From the NCBI RefSeq assembly GCF_030386795.1, contig NZ_JANUQM010000007.1:186001-250000 (forward strand): a DNA stretch of 64,000 bases. Reading direction: 5' to 3'. Of this stretch, positions 27,155 through 36,593 are shown piece by piece. Under the pieces are notes generated by a model. That model was given only the letters and a program-made list of their open reading frames with translations, searched no databases and was not told the DNA's origin. The stretch comes from Streptomyces sp. S.PNR 29. GTDB lineage: Bacteria > Actinomycetota > Actinomycetes > Streptomycetales > Streptomycetaceae. Within the stretch, counting starts at the first letter, position 1. Each line of letters starts with the position of its first letter. A program made the translations under genes and the position numbers.

Positions 27155-29160
27155 AGGCGCAGGACCACCGTGCCGAGCGGGTCGAGGGTCAGCGGCTCCC
27201 CCTGCTCGACCCGCTTGCCGGTCAGCAGGTCGGTGGCGGTGGTGTGGGCGGTCAGGCGGGCCGGTTCGGCGGTGTGGTTGAGGAGGAAGAGGAGGCGGGT
27301 GCCGTCGGGGGTGACGCGGGTCGCGGTCTCCACGGCGGGCTGCTCGGCGTACGGGCCGAGCAGGTCGTGGCGGTCGAGAATCCGGCGGACCACCTGGTCG
27401 ACGCCGGGCTGGTCGAGGGCGGTGGCGACGTACCAGCCCTCTCCGTCGCCGAATCGGTTACGGGTCACGGCGGGGGTGCCCGCGTAGAAGTCGTGGCCGT
27501 ACGTGGCGACGGGCTCGGCGCCGCGCGGCTGCACGATCTCGAAGACCAGCCGGGCCTGCGCCCGCAGTTCCGGGATGCGCTGCGCGAACTCCGGCTGCCG
27601 GGCGTCCCACTCGTCGACGCGAACACCCATGAGGGGCGCGAGCGGGCCGGGGACGTCGGCGAGGAAGGCGCGGTCGTGTTCGTCGACGCGGCCGGAGAGG
27701 AAGGTGGTCAGCACGGTGCCGCCACGGGCGGCGACGGCTTCCAGGCGGGGGGCGAGGTCGCCCTTGACCATATGCAGCACGGGGGCGAGGACGACGTCGT
27801 ACGGGGTGAGGTCGGCGGTCTGCGGGACGACGTCGACATCGGCGCCTGCTGCGCGGGCGGCGCGGTAGTAGGCGTGGACGATGTCCTGGTAGCGCACGAG
27901 GCGGGAGGGGCCGTCGGAGATCTCCAGGGCCCACCAGCTGTCCCAGTCGAAGAGGAGTGCGGTGCGGGCGGGAGTGCGCGCTTGCAGAGTGGCGCCGCCC
28001 AGCAGCTCCAACTCCCTTCCGAGATCGGCGACTTCGCGGAAGACGCGGGTGTCGTCACGGCCCGCGTGCCCGACGACCGCTCCGTGGTACTTCTCGCAGG
28101 CTCCGCGGGAGGCGCGCATCTGGAAGTACAGGGCGGCGTCCGCGCCGTGCGCGAGGGCCTGGAAGGTGGCGAGGCGGAGTTCGCCCGGACGCCTGAGCGG
28201 GTTGACGTCCCGGCAGGCGGTGGTGGACGGGGTCTGCTCCATCAGCCAGAAGGGGGCGCCGTCCTTCAGGCCGCGCATCAGGTCGTGCGCGAGAGCGGGC
28301 CAGGTGGGCGGGGCGTCGAGGGGCGGGTAGCTGTCCCAGGACGCGAAGTCGAGGTGGGGCGCCCAGCGGTGGTAGTCGAGGGGGCGGAACATGCCCATGA
28401 AGTTGGTGGTGACGGGCGTGTCCGGGTCGTGCGCGCGGATCGCCTCCTTCTCGGCGAGGAAGCAGCCGAGCAGGGCGTCGGTGGTGAAGCGGAAGTAGTC
28501 GAGGGTGGTGCCCTGGAAGGCGGTGTGGTCGGGGCCGCGCCAGTGCTCGGTGAGGGCGCTCGGGGGCTCGATCTCGTCCCAGGCGGTGTAGCGGTGGGAC
28601 CAGAAGGTGGTGCACCAGGCGTCGTTGAGGGCGTCGAGCGTGCCGTACTTGTCGCGCAGCCAGGCGCGGAACGCGTCGGCGCACAGGTCGCAGTAGCAGG
28701 CGCCGCCGTACTCGTTGTTGATGTGCCAGGCGAGCAGGGCGGGGTGGTGCGCGTACCGTTCGGCGAGGCGTGCGGCCATCGCGGTGGCGTGGCGGCGGTA
28801 CGCGGGTGAGCTGGGGCAGAAGTTGTGGCGCTGGCCGTAGCGGTGGCGGCGGCCCTCGAAGTCGGTGCGGTTGACGTCGGGGTGCCGTTTCGCGAGCCAG
28901 GGCGGGAGGGCGGCGGTGCCGGTGGCCAGGCAGACCCGGCGTCCCTCGGCGGCGGCCCGGTCGAGGATGCGGTCCAGGATCGTGAAGTCGTACGTGTCCT
29001 CGGCCGGCTGGGTGAGGGACCAGGAGAAGACGCCGACGGTGAGGGTGTTGATACCGGCCTGCGTGAACAGGCGGTGGTCCTCGTCCCACACCTCCTCCGG
29101 CCACTGTTCGGGGTTGTAGTCGCCGCCGTAGGGGACCTTCGGGGTGCGGGGTGCGGTCAT
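27148..29160 (-). CDS. GH42 beta-galactosidase
   Basis: Enzyme of 670 residues, intracellular. GH42 motifs: VPYGGDYNPEQWPE at the N-terminus, acid/base E150 in WHINNEYGG, the zinc-site cluster CYCDLCADAF (about 155-164), and nucleophile E308 in FWLMEQTPS; then the trimerisation and small C-terminal domains. It hydrolyses beta-galactosides or, in some members, alpha-L-arabinopyranosides from hemicellulose side chains. It is the last gene of a tightly coupled operon (ATGA overlap with the DUF624 gene), which suggests it trims side chains of imported xylan or arabinogalactan fragments. Confidence 0.9.
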   Translation of the reverse strand: MTAPRTPKVPYGGDYNPEQWPEEVWDEDHRLFTQAGINTLTVGVFSWSLTQPAEDTYDFTILDRILDRAAAEGRRVCLATGTAALPPWLAKRHPDVNRTDFEGRRHRYGQRHNFCPSSPAYRRHATAMAARLAERYAHHPALLAWHINNEYGGACYCDLCADAFRAWLRDKYGTLDALNDAWCTTFWSHRYTAWDEIEPPSALTEHWRGPDHTAFQGTTLDYFRFTTDALLGCFLAEKEAIRAHDPDTPVTTNFMGMFRPLDYHRWAPHLDFASWDSYPPLDAPPTWPALAHDLMRGLKDGAPFWLMEQTPSTTACRDVNPLRRPGELRLATFQALAHGADAALYFQMRASRGACEKYHGAVVGHAGRDDTRVFREVADLGRELELLGGATLQARTPARTALLFDWDSWWALEISDGPSRLVRYQDIVHAYYRAARAAGADVDVVPQTADLTPYDVVLAPVLHMVKGDLAPRLEAVAARGGTVLTTFLSGRVDEHDRAFLADVPGPLAPLMGVRVDEWDARQPEFAQRIPELRAQARLVFEIVQPRGAEPVATYGHDFYAGTPAVTRNRFGDGEGWYVATALDQPGVDQVVRRILDRHDLLGPYAEQPAVETATRVTPDGTRLLFLLNHTAEPARLTAHTTATDLLTGKRVEQGEPLTLDPLGTVVLRLQ

Positions 29161-29840
29161 GCGGTGAAGTCCTCCTGGGTCTCTGCGATCACCGGGCGGC
29201 AGCCGTGCAGCAGGGAGTACAGCAGCGGGGCGGCCAGCAGGGCGGGCAGGGCCTCGGTGAGCAGGACGGTCAGGCCGGCGGCGAGGACGAGCAGGGAGGC
29301 GGCGGCCAGGGTGGCGCGGCCGTGCCTGAGCAGGAAGTACGCGGCGAGGCGGGCCGTGTCACGGGCGCGGAAGGCGAACAGGGAGGTGAGGACCAGGGCG
29401 TGCGCGCCCCAGAGGAGGGAGCCGGCGCCGATCGCCGTGAGCAGCACCGCCCACCAGCCGGGCAGGCCGGTGGCGGAGAAGTGGGTGAGGGTGAAGGCGA
29501 TGACGGTCAGCCATGCGAGCAGGGGCGTCCACAGTTTCAGCGCGGGCAGGGCGTTGAGCCGCCAGCCCCGCCCGTAGGTGCGTGCCGGGTGGAGGTCGGT
29601 GAGGTCGCGCCCGCGGTGGTGGAGGGCGTACAGGGCGGCGGAGAGGGCCGGGCCCAGCGGCAGCAGGCATACGGCGGCCAGCGGGAGGTTCGACGGGGCG
29701 GCGCCGAGGAGGAACAGGCCGGCCAGGCCCGGTGAGGCGGCGAGCAGCAGCAACGCCTCGACGGTCACCACGGTGTGGATCAGGGCGGCGGCGCGGGAGA
29801 GGGGGCCGTCTCCGAAGGCGACGGCCTGGGGGGCGCTCAC
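29157..29840 (-). CDS. DUF624 (YesL-like) membrane protein
   Basis: Membrane protein of 227 residues with about five or six hydrophobic helices, including TVVTVEALLLLAASPGLAGLF at the start and the DUF624-type LPLGPALSAALYALHHRGRD loop. YesL-family proteins are regularly encoded with LplABC/YtcP-type importers and pectin or xylan enzymes; their role is unknown, perhaps transporter assembly. The start is GTG 29840 after GGGAGGAG, overlapping the GH39 stop (GTGA); its stop overlaps the GH42 start (ATGA). Confidence 0.85.
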   Translation of the reverse strand: MSAPQAVAFGDGPLSRAAALIHTVVTVEALLLLAASPGLAGLFLLGAAPSNLPLAAVCLLPLGPALSAALYALHHRGRDLTDLHPARTYGRGWRLNALPALKLWTPLLAWLTVIAFTLTHFSATGLPGWWAVLLTAIGAGSLLWGAHALVLTSLFAFRARDTARLAAYFLLRHGRATLAAASLLVLAAGLTVLLTEALPALLAAPLLYSLLHGCRPVIAETQEDFTA

Positions 29841-31351
29841 TGCGGTTCCTCCCTCCCGAGCAGTCGGCGCTCGTCCCACCAGGGCGGGGTCTCGTCCGTC
29901 ACCGGGTCCAGCTCCACGAGCGTCACCTCGTGGCGGGCGAGGGTCAGGTCCAGGTGCACCCTGCCGTCCTCGGCCGGCAGCCGCCGATGACTGCGGGCGG
30001 GTTCGGCGGCCTCCCGCAGGACGTCGAGCTGGTGCGGGCGGGGTGAGCGCGGGCTGCCCATCCGCTGCCAGGCGGTGTGGGCGTTGCCGTGCTCCTCGTC
30101 CACCGTGGACCGGCGGACGAACACCTCCCCCGACTGCACCGGGACGGACAGGCGCAGGGCATGCCGCTCGGGGCCGGGTGTCTCGCCGCTCGGGTCGACG
30201 GGTGCCCAGGCGAGGACGGTGACCCGGCCGTCGGCGTGCCGTGTCACCAGGTGGTCGTCGCCGAGCGCCAGCAGGCCCTCTCCCATGCGGGCCATGAAGG
30301 CGTACAGGTGGTACGTGGGCTTCTTCACCTGCCGGTGGGTGAGCAGTCCGAAGCCGCCGTGGAAGAGGGCGGTCGGCACGCCCGCCTCCTCGAACATGTC
30401 GCTGAACGTCCAGTACGAGAAGGAGTCGGCGTGCTCGCCGCCGCCCGCGAGAACGGGGGCCAGGTACGCGGCGTTGAAGGCGGTGTCGTGGATGGGGTTG
30501 TCGGGGCAGTACGAGGAGTTGAACTCGGTGATGTGGACGGGCAGCCCCGCGAGACGCGTGTTCTTCAGACGGTCGCGGGGCGTGGCGAACTGGTCCAGGA
30601 GGTCCCGCGCGGGCGCCAGCGTCTGGTACGAACCGAACGGCACGTGCTGGGCGGGGCCCGAGGTGTACGCGTGCTTGGACACGAAGTCCACGGGGACGTC
30701 CCGGCGTTCGGTGAACTCGGCGAACCGCTCCAGCCACTCGTCCGCGCCGGGTGAGATGGCGGGCCCGCCGACCTGCAGGTCGGCGTCCACCTCCTTGACG
30801 GCGTGCGCGGTCACCTCGTACAGCCGGTGGTACGCCGCCTCGTCGGCGTCCTTCCAGAAGCCGGGCAGGTTGGGCTCGTTCCACACCTCGATGGGCCAGG
30901 TGCGCACCTCGTCGAGGCCGTACCGGTCGACGAGGTGGGCCACGGTCGCGCGGACCAGCCCGGCCCACTCCTTCCCGTCCCGGGGCGGGGTGACGTTGCC
31001 CCGCCACCAGAAGATGGTCTCCTCGCCGGAGGCCAGCTGCTCGGGCATGAAGCCGAGTTCCAGGAACGGGCGGATGCCGAGGCCGAGGTAGGCGTCGATG
31101 ACCTGGTCGACGTACGTGAACGAGTGGTGGACGCGCCGGGCGCCCTCCCATTCGTAGGGGCGGTGCACGCCCATGCCGTCGCTGAGCAGGCCGTGTCCCC
31201 GGATGTACCGGAAGCCGATCTCGCGCTGGAGCAGGGCGAGGGAGTCCTGGTAGTCACGGCGCAGGGCGAGTTCGATCCGGCCGGTGCCGACGCAGTGGCG
31301 CCAGGCGTCCGGGAAGGTCCGGTTCACGCTGTCGGGGACGCGGATGATCAT
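29837..31351 (-). CDS. GH39 beta-xylosidase
   Basis: Enzyme of 504 residues, no signal peptide, acting inside the cell on xylo-oligosaccharides. Acid/base E159 lies in IEVWNEPNLPGFW and nucleophile E276 in VHITEFNSSY, the two GH39 landmarks. A (beta/alpha)8 barrel is followed by a beta-sandwich from about residue 370. The ATG at 31351 overlaps the upstream lipoprotein stop (ATGA), so it is made together with the importer. With GH67 and CE7 nearby it completes the breakdown of glucuronoxylan oligomers. Confidence 0.9.
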   Translation of the reverse strand: MIIRVPDSVNRTFPDAWRHCVGTGRIELALRRDYQDSLALLQREIGFRYIRGHGLLSDGMGVHRPYEWEGARRVHHSFTYVDQVIDAYLGLGIRPFLELGFMPEQLASGEETIFWWRGNVTPPRDGKEWAGLVRATVAHLVDRYGLDEVRTWPIEVWNEPNLPGFWKDADEAAYHRLYEVTAHAVKEVDADLQVGGPAISPGADEWLERFAEFTERRDVPVDFVSKHAYTSGPAQHVPFGSYQTLAPARDLLDQFATPRDRLKNTRLAGLPVHITEFNSSYCPDNPIHDTAFNAAYLAPVLAGGGEHADSFSYWTFSDMFEEAGVPTALFHGGFGLLTHRQVKKPTYHLYAFMARMGEGLLALGDDHLVTRHADGRVTVLAWAPVDPSGETPGPERHALRLSVPVQSGEVFVRRSTVDEEHGNAHTAWQRMGSPRSPRPHQLDVLREAAEPARSHRRLPAEDGRVHLDLTLARHEVTLVELDPVTDETPPWWDERRLLGREEPQ

Positions 31352-33003
31352 CCGTTCTCCTTCTTGAAGCGCTCGTACGCCTTGTTGTGCAGGTCGACCA
31401 GCTGCTGCATGTTCTTCGCCTTCAGCTCGGTGACGTACGCGTCCCATTCGGACAGCGGGCGCTTGCCGAGGACGAACTTGAGCGTGTTCTGGATGGCGTG
31501 GTCCTTCAGCGGCGTGTCCCAGAGCGTCGCCTGTTCCTGCTCCACGGACTTCAGCGGGTGGGCGGGGTCGACGGGCAGCTCCTCGCGCTGGGTCATGACG
31601 TCCTGGAACTTCTTCTCGTCCGGGCTGAACGAGGAGGAGACCAGTGACCAGCTGCCGCCGTAGGTGAAGACGCCGTTGAAGAAGCCGAAGTCCTTCTGGA
31701 GGTCCTTCGGGGCGTCCGGGTCGGAGCCCATGAGGCTGATGCCGGGCTCCAGCTTGTACTGGCCGCCGGACTCCGTGTAAGTGACGCCCTCGACACCCCA
31801 CTTGCAGAGTTTCTGGCCCTCGTCCGAGTACCAGAGCCAGTCCACGAACTGCATCATCGCGACGAAGGTGTCGCTCTTGAGCGCCTTGCTGGAGATCATG
31901 ATGCCGTTCTCCAGCCGGGCACCGCCCAGCACCACCGGGCCCGCCGGCCCGAGGGGCACCGGGATCATCTCGATCTTCGCGCCCTTGACCTGCTTGCCCA
32001 GCTTGTAGCGGTAGTTCTGCACCAGCTCCTGCGGATTGGCGCTGATCACATAGGACTTACCGGCCAGCAGCTTCTGCACCGCCTGGTCGTCCTGCTGCGT
32101 GAAGCTCTCCGGGTCCAGCAGCTTCTCGGCGACGAGTCTCCTCAGGTACTCGATCATCTGGCGGTAGCTGTCGGTCGCGGCGGTGAAGACGAACTTCTGC
32201 GCCTTGGTGTCGAAACTGATGTTGTCGTAATTCCAGCCCGCCTTGACCCCGTAGGCCTGGCCGAGGTAGTTGAACAGCGCGCCGCACGGGAAGGGGGTGT
32301 TGGTGCTCCAGCGGTCGGTCCAGGGGTACTTGTCGGGGTACTCCTCCTTGAGGGCCTTCAGGACGTCGTACACCTCGTCCCAGGTGGTGGGCAGGGCCAG
32401 GCCGTGCTGGTCGAGGACGTCCGTGCGGAAGGACAGCGAGTAGCCGATCTTGGCCTTCTCGTGCAGGCCGGGCAGCAGGTAGTACTTGCCGTCGGACTGG
32501 CGGATGGAGTCGAGTTCGGGCTCCAGCTTCCACTTCCTGACCTTGGCCTGGAAGTTGGGCATCAGGTGCACGTAGTCGCTGACCGGGAGGATCGCCCCCG
32601 ACGACACGAACGCGACCTCGGAGGGGTGGTAGGTCTTGGGGATGATGAAGGGGGCGTCGCCCGAGCCGATGAGGACACTGCGCTTCTTCTCGTAGTCCAC
32701 CAGCGGGACGTCGACCGGCTTCAGGGTGATTCCGGTGCGCTTGGTGACCTCTTTCCAGAACAGCCAGCCGTTCTTCGTCGGGTAGACCGGGTTGTTGTTG
32801 TGCAGGAGGGAGAAGGACAGCGGCTTCGAGGCCTTGAACTGCTGTCCGGAGCGGTACTCCTTCATCGCACCGCGTCGCTTCTTCGACAGGTCCTTGGAGT
32901 CCCCTCCGTCGTCACCGCTGCCGCAGCCGGTGAGCGTGGCGAGGGAGACGAAACCGGCGGCGGCGAGGACCTGGCGCCGCGACAGCTGTCCTGTGTTCTT
33001 CAC
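31348..33003 (-). CDS. LplA/YtcQ-type sugar-binding lipoprotein
   Basis: Solute-binding protein of 551 residues, longer than usual CUT1 binding proteins, as typical for the LplA/YtcQ group. A twin-arginine signal (SRRQVLAAAG) precedes lipobox LTGC. The body has KNGWLFWKEVTKRTGI and DGKYYLLPGLHE. It is made after its two permeases, the LplBCA order, and is coupled to the GH39 gene. From the operon it probably binds aldouronates or xylo-oligosaccharides; no ATPase gene is present, so a shared one elsewhere is likely. Confidence 0.88.
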   Translation of the reverse strand: MKNTGQLSRRQVLAAAGFVSLATLTGCGSGDDGGDSKDLSKKRRGAMKEYRSGQQFKASKPLSFSLLHNNNPVYPTKNGWLFWKEVTKRTGITLKPVDVPLVDYEKKRSVLIGSGDAPFIIPKTYHPSEVAFVSSGAILPVSDYVHLMPNFQAKVRKWKLEPELDSIRQSDGKYYLLPGLHEKAKIGYSLSFRTDVLDQHGLALPTTWDEVYDVLKALKEEYPDKYPWTDRWSTNTPFPCGALFNYLGQAYGVKAGWNYDNISFDTKAQKFVFTAATDSYRQMIEYLRRLVAEKLLDPESFTQQDDQAVQKLLAGKSYVISANPQELVQNYRYKLGKQVKGAKIEMIPVPLGPAGPVVLGGARLENGIMISSKALKSDTFVAMMQFVDWLWYSDEGQKLCKWGVEGVTYTESGGQYKLEPGISLMGSDPDAPKDLQKDFGFFNGVFTYGGSWSLVSSSFSPDEKKFQDVMTQREELPVDPAHPLKSVEQEQATLWDTPLKDHAIQNTLKFVLGKRPLSEWDAYVTELKAKNMQQLVDLHNKAYERFKKENG

Positions 33004-33059
33004 GGGAACTCCCTTGTTCCGTCAGTGGGTCGAGGAGGAGCAGCGTGGGTGGTGCAGGG

Positions 33060-33947
33060 TCAGCCCTTGACCGCACCGAGCGTCACGCCCGAGACGAAGT
33101 AACGCTGGACGAACGGGTACACGCACAGGATCGGCAGCGCGGTGAGCACGATCGTGACGGCCTGGATGCTCGCGCCGACCTGGCTGAGCTGCTCGGTGGC
33201 GGCACCGACGCCGGCGCCTCCGGTGGCGCCCTGGATGACGTTGCGCAGATAGACGGTGACGGGCATCAGGTCCGTCCGGTCCATGTAGAGGAACGCGCTG
33301 AACCAGGAGTTCCAGAAGGACACCGAGTAGAAGAGCACCATGGTCGCGACGACCGCCTTGGACAGCGGCAGCACGATTCTGAGCAGGATGCCGTAGGTGC
33401 TCAGGCCGTCGATCTGCGCGGCCTCCTCCAGTTCGGTCGGCAGGCCCTCGAAGAAGGCCTTCATCACCAGCAGGTTGAAGACGCTGATCGCGTTGGGCAG
33501 CGCGATCGCCCAGACGCTGTTCTTCAGGCCGAGGCTGGTGACCAGGACGTAGTTGGGGATCAGGCCACCGGTGAAGAACATCGTGAACACGGCGATGCCG
33601 ACGAGCGCGGTGCGCCCCTTGAGGTGCTTCTTCGACAGCACATAGGCGTAACACGTGGTCAGGACCATGGCCACGGCGGTGGACACGACCGTGTACAGGA
33701 CGGTATTGCCGTAGTTCCGCCAGAACATCGAGTCCTGGAACACGATCTTGTACGTGGTCAGGTTGAAACCCTTGGGCCACAGGGTCACTTCACCGGCGCG
33801 GATCTGGCGCTCCCCGCTGAAGGATCTCGCGACGATGTTGAGGAAGGGGTACAGGGTCACGACCACGACGAGGGTGAGGATCACCCCGTTGACGCCCTGG
33901 AAGACGCGGTAGCCCCGGGTGGGCCGGTTCACGGACGGACGGGTCAC
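33060..33947 (-). CDS. ABC permease, LplC/YtcP type
   Basis: Permease of 295 residues with six hydrophobic segments and the EAA loop EAAQIDGLSTYGILLRIVLPLSK, followed by the long FVQRYFVSGVTLGAVKG end typical of LplC proteins. Two GTG codons (33950, 33947) are possible starts; the second gives the GTGA overlap with the upstream permease stop. It is the second half of the importer pore. Confidence 0.9.
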   Translation of the reverse strand: MTRPSVNRPTRGYRVFQGVNGVILTLVVVVTLYPFLNIVARSFSGERQIRAGEVTLWPKGFNLTTYKIVFQDSMFWRNYGNTVLYTVVSTAVAMVLTTCYAYVLSKKHLKGRTALVGIAVFTMFFTGGLIPNYVLVTSLGLKNSVWAIALPNAISVFNLLVMKAFFEGLPTELEEAAQIDGLSTYGILLRIVLPLSKAVVATMVLFYSVSFWNSWFSAFLYMDRTDLMPVTVYLRNVIQGATGGAGVGAATEQLSQVGASIQAVTIVLTALPILCVYPFVQRYFVSGVTLGAVKG

Positions 33948-34936
33948 CACAGGCTCGTCCCCACTGTGCGGCGCGAGAACTGGTTGGCGGACACGATCAG
34001 GACCAGGCCGATGATCGCCTCGAACAGACCGATGGCGGCGGCGTAGCTGAAGCTGCTGGACTCCACGCCGGTCCGGTACACGTACGTGGAGATCACGTCG
34101 GAGGTCTGGTACGTCAGCGGGTTGTACAGCAGCAGGACCTTCTCGAAGCCGACCGCCATGAACGTGCCTATGTTGAGGATCAGCAGCGTGATCATGGTGG
34201 GCCGGATGCCGGGCAGGGTGACGTGCCAGATCTGCTGCCAGCGGTTGGCGCCGTCGATGCGTGCGGCCTCGTACAGTTCCTCGTCGACCGTGGTGAGCGC
34301 GGCGAGGTAGAGGATCGTGCCCCAGCCGGCGGTCTGCCAGATCTCCGAGCCGACGTAGATCGTGCGGAACCACTCGGGTTCCTGGATGAAGCGGATCGGG
34401 TCGTGGCCGAACCACTCAAGGACCTGGTTGACCGGGCCGTCCGTCGCGAGCATCTGCATCGTGAGGCCCGCGACGATCACCATCGACAGGAAGTGCGGCA
34501 GGTACGACACCGACTGCACGAACCGTTTCAGGGACCGCCTGCGCACCTCGTTCAGCAGCAGCGCGAGGACGATCGGGATCGGGAAGCAGAAGACGAGCGT
34601 GAGTCCGCCGAGCCACAGCGTGTTGCGGAACACCTGCCAGAAGGTGGGGTCGGTGAGGAACATCTCGACGTAGCGCAGGCCGACCCACTGCTCGCCGAAG
34701 ACCGAGCCGCCCGGCTCGAAGCGGCGGAAGGCGATCACGTTGCCGATCATCGGCAGGTAGCGGAAGACCAGGAAGAACAGCAGCGGCAGCACGGCCAGCG
34801 AGTACAGCTGCCAGTCGCGGCGCAGCGCCCGCCGCCAGCCGGTGCGCGCCGGGGGGCGGGCACGGCGGGGCGCGGTTCTCGTCGGCGGGGGATCCTGGGT
34901 GCCGGGCGGTGGCGCCGGCGTGATGGAGGTGCTCAT
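33944..34936 (-). CDS. ABC permease, LplB/YteP type
   Basis: Permease of 330 residues: about 50 hydrophilic N-terminal residues rich in Pro, Thr and Arg, then six hydrophobic segments beginning LAVLPLLFFLVFRYLPMIG, and the EAA loop EAARIDGANRWQQIWHVTLPGIRP. ATG 34936 follows GGGAGG and is preferred to the longer frame, which would cross the promoter. First gene of the five-cistron xylan operon, divergent from the CE7 esterase gene. Confidence 0.9.
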   Translation of the reverse strand: MSTSITPAPPPGTQDPPPTRTAPRRARPPARTGWRRALRRDWQLYSLAVLPLLFFLVFRYLPMIGNVIAFRRFEPGGSVFGEQWVGLRYVEMFLTDPTFWQVFRNTLWLGGLTLVFCFPIPIVLALLLNEVRRRSLKRFVQSVSYLPHFLSMVIVAGLTMQMLATDGPVNQVLEWFGHDPIRFIQEPEWFRTIYVGSEIWQTAGWGTILYLAALTTVDEELYEAARIDGANRWQQIWHVTLPGIRPTMITLLILNIGTFMAVGFEKVLLLYNPLTYQTSDVISTYVYRTGVESSSFSYAAAIGLFEAIIGLVLIVSANQFSRRTVGTSLW

Positions 34937-34969
34937 GCTCGGGCCTCCCGTGGCGGTGGGACACGGAAC

Positions 34970-34980
34970 CGAAACTTTCG
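34970..34980. promoter_or_regulatory. CGAAACTTTCG operator in the xylan divergent promoter
   Basis: CGAAA-C-TTTCG is an odd-centred perfect palindrome, 34 bp before the LplB-type start. The same core (CGAA-N-TTCG) is, as I recall, the binding site of BxlR/XlnR-type repressors of Streptomyces xylanase genes. A weaker relative, CGGAACTTTCTG, lies near 35124-35135 on the CE7 side. Confidence 0.5.
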
Positions 34981-35194
34981 AGCTCTTACCGGTAACTTGC
35001 GGCAACTTATGGGGCATGGAAAGCGCTGTCAATGGGTGCTGCAACAGGGAGTTGAGGCAGCCGTGGCGTATGGGAATCACCTCGGGACCGCTGCGGAAGA
35101 CATGAGGTGACTGTTACCGTCATCCGGAACTTTCTGAGATACGACCGCAACAATCGGTCGTCACCGCCGTCCGAGACTCCTGCGAGGTGCTGCT

Positions 35195-36184
35195 GTGCCC
35201 GCGTTCGACCTGCCGCTCCCGGAGCTGGAGCACCATCGCCCGGACGTCGAAGAGCCCTCCGACTTCGACGAGTTCTGGCTGAGCACCCTCAAGGAGGCGG
35301 CACAGGCGGAGCCGCTCGTGTCGGTACGTCCGGTGGAGACCGGCCTACGGCTGACGCGGACCTGGGACGTGACCTTCCGGGGCTTCGCGGGCGATCCGGT
35401 GCGCGCGTGGTTCAGCAGGCCCGCCGGGGTGGACGAGCCCCTGCCGGCGGTCGTCGAGTACGCGGGCTACGGACGCGGCCGCGGCCTCCCGCACGAACGG
35501 CTCACCTGGGTGAACGCCGGGTACGCGCATCTGCTGATGGACAACCGCGGCCAGGGCGACCAGTACGGCTGCGGCGGCGAGACGCCGGATCCCCATGCGG
35601 GGGCGCCGGGCGGGCCGGGCCCGATGGTCCGCGGTCTGCTCGCCCCGCACGACTACCACTACCGCCGGCTGATCACGGACGCGGTGCGCGCGGTCGCCGC
35701 GGTACGGGAGTTGCCCGGTGTGGACGCCGGGCGGGTCGCGGCCGTCGGCAACAGCCAGGGCGGCGGCCTCGCCCTGGCCGTCGCGGCTCACGTCCCCGAT
35801 CTGGCGGCGGTCCTGGTCACCGCCCCTCTGCTGTGCGGCATCCGCCGCGCCCTGGACCTCACCGACGCGCCCCCCTACGGCGAGATCACCGCGTACCTCT
35901 CCGTGCACCGGGGCGCGGAGGCGGCCGCGTACCGCACCCTGTCCTACATGGAGGGCATCTCCTTCGCCCGGCGCGCCCAGGCCCCGGCCCACTTCGGGGT
36001 GGGCCTGCGGGACAGGGTGTGCCCGCCCAGCGGGGCGTACGGCGCCTGCAATCGCTACGGGGAGCTGACGGCCGCCGCCCCGCGCAAGGAGATCCACGCC
36101 TATCCGTTCAACGGCCATGAGGGCGGGGACGCGGTGCATGTCCGGCGTCAGCTGGACTGGCTGCGCCAGGTGTGGGAGGTGTGA
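35195..36184 (+). CDS. CE7 acetyl xylan esterase
   Basis: Alpha/beta-hydrolase of 329 residues of the CE7 (AXE1, cephalosporin-C deacetylase) family. Catalytic triad: S187 in GNSQGG, D272 in LRDRVCPPSG, H307 in NGHEGG. The RGQGDQ box (about 118-123) typical for CE7 is present. It is intracellular (no signal) and removes acetyl groups from xylo-oligosaccharides. GTG start at 35195. It faces away from the xylan importer operon and shares its regulatory region. Confidence 0.9.
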   Translation: MPAFDLPLPELEHHRPDVEEPSDFDEFWLSTLKEAAQAEPLVSVRPVETGLRLTRTWDVTFRGFAGDPVRAWFSRPAGVDEPLPAVVEYAGYGRGRGLPHERLTWVNAGYAHLLMDNRGQGDQYGCGGETPDPHAGAPGGPGPMVRGLLAPHDYHYRRLITDAVRAVAAVRELPGVDAGRVAAVGNSQGGGLALAVAAHVPDLAAVLVTAPLLCGIRRALDLTDAPPYGEITAYLSVHRGAEAAAYRTLSYMEGISFARRAQAPAHFGVGLRDRVCPPSGAYGACNRYGELTAAAPRKEIHAYPFNGHEGGDAVHVRRQLDWLRQVWEV

Positions 36185-36204
36185 GGTCCCCCTGGCGCGT
36201 GGTC

Positions 36205-36229
36205 GGGGCGCCCGCGCGGCGCCCCTTCT
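36205..36229 (+). terminator. Terminator after CE7 gene
   Basis: GGGGCGCC (36205-36212) pairs with GGCGCCCC (36218-36225) around a 5-nt loop, followed by TTCT, 20 bp after the stop codon. Confidence 0.65.
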
Positions 36230-36266
36230 CCGCCTACCGAACGCCGCGCCCCGGTGCGCTCCCTTG

Positions 36267-36581
36267 TCAACGCCTCGTGGGCGGGTGCGCTCCCAGCGGC
36301 TCCAGGAACGTCAGCACGGAGGCGTCCTCTTCGATCAGTGGGGTGAGGGCGGCGTTGAACGGGCCGCCGTACGGGGCGTTCAGGTGGGTCTGGAAGGCGT
36401 CCTCGTCCCGGTACACCTCGAAGATCCAGTAGGCGCGCGGGTTGGACGCCTTGGTGTAGACGTCGAAGGCCAGGTTGCCTGGTTCCTCGCGCACCTTCCG
36501 GGCGTAGTCCCCGATCAGTCGGGCGACCTCGTCCTGAGCTCCCTCGCGGGCGGTGAACTCGGCGAGCAGGGTCCTCTTCAC
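36267..36581 (-). CDS. Antibiotic biosynthesis monooxygenase (ABM/YgiN)-domain protein
   Basis: Small protein of 104 residues with the dimeric alpha+beta barrel pattern of ABM proteins: LLAEFTAREG at the start, EPGNLAFDVYTKASNPRAYW in the centre, then FEVYRDEDAFQTHLNAPY. These are cofactor-free oxygenases or quinol-binding proteins; some relatives are sugar mutarotase-like. It lies 12 bp after the GH32 stop on the same strand, so it is probably the second gene of that transcript. GTG start with AAAGGA upstream. Function in fructan use is unclear. Confidence 0.75.
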   Translation of the reverse strand: MKRTLLAEFTAREGAQDEVARLIGDYARKVREEPGNLAFDVYTKASNPRAYWIFEVYRDEDAFQTHLNAPYGGPFNAALTPLIEEDASVLTFLEPLGAHPPTRR

Positions 36582-36593
36582 GGTTCGGTCCTT

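Noticed and set aside
29157..31151. Single large minus-strand frame covering the DUF624 gene and part of the GH39 gene
   Set aside because: Only its 3' part is the DUF624 protein; the rest is a wrong frame of GH39. The GTG at 29840 with GGGAGGAG gives the real gene.
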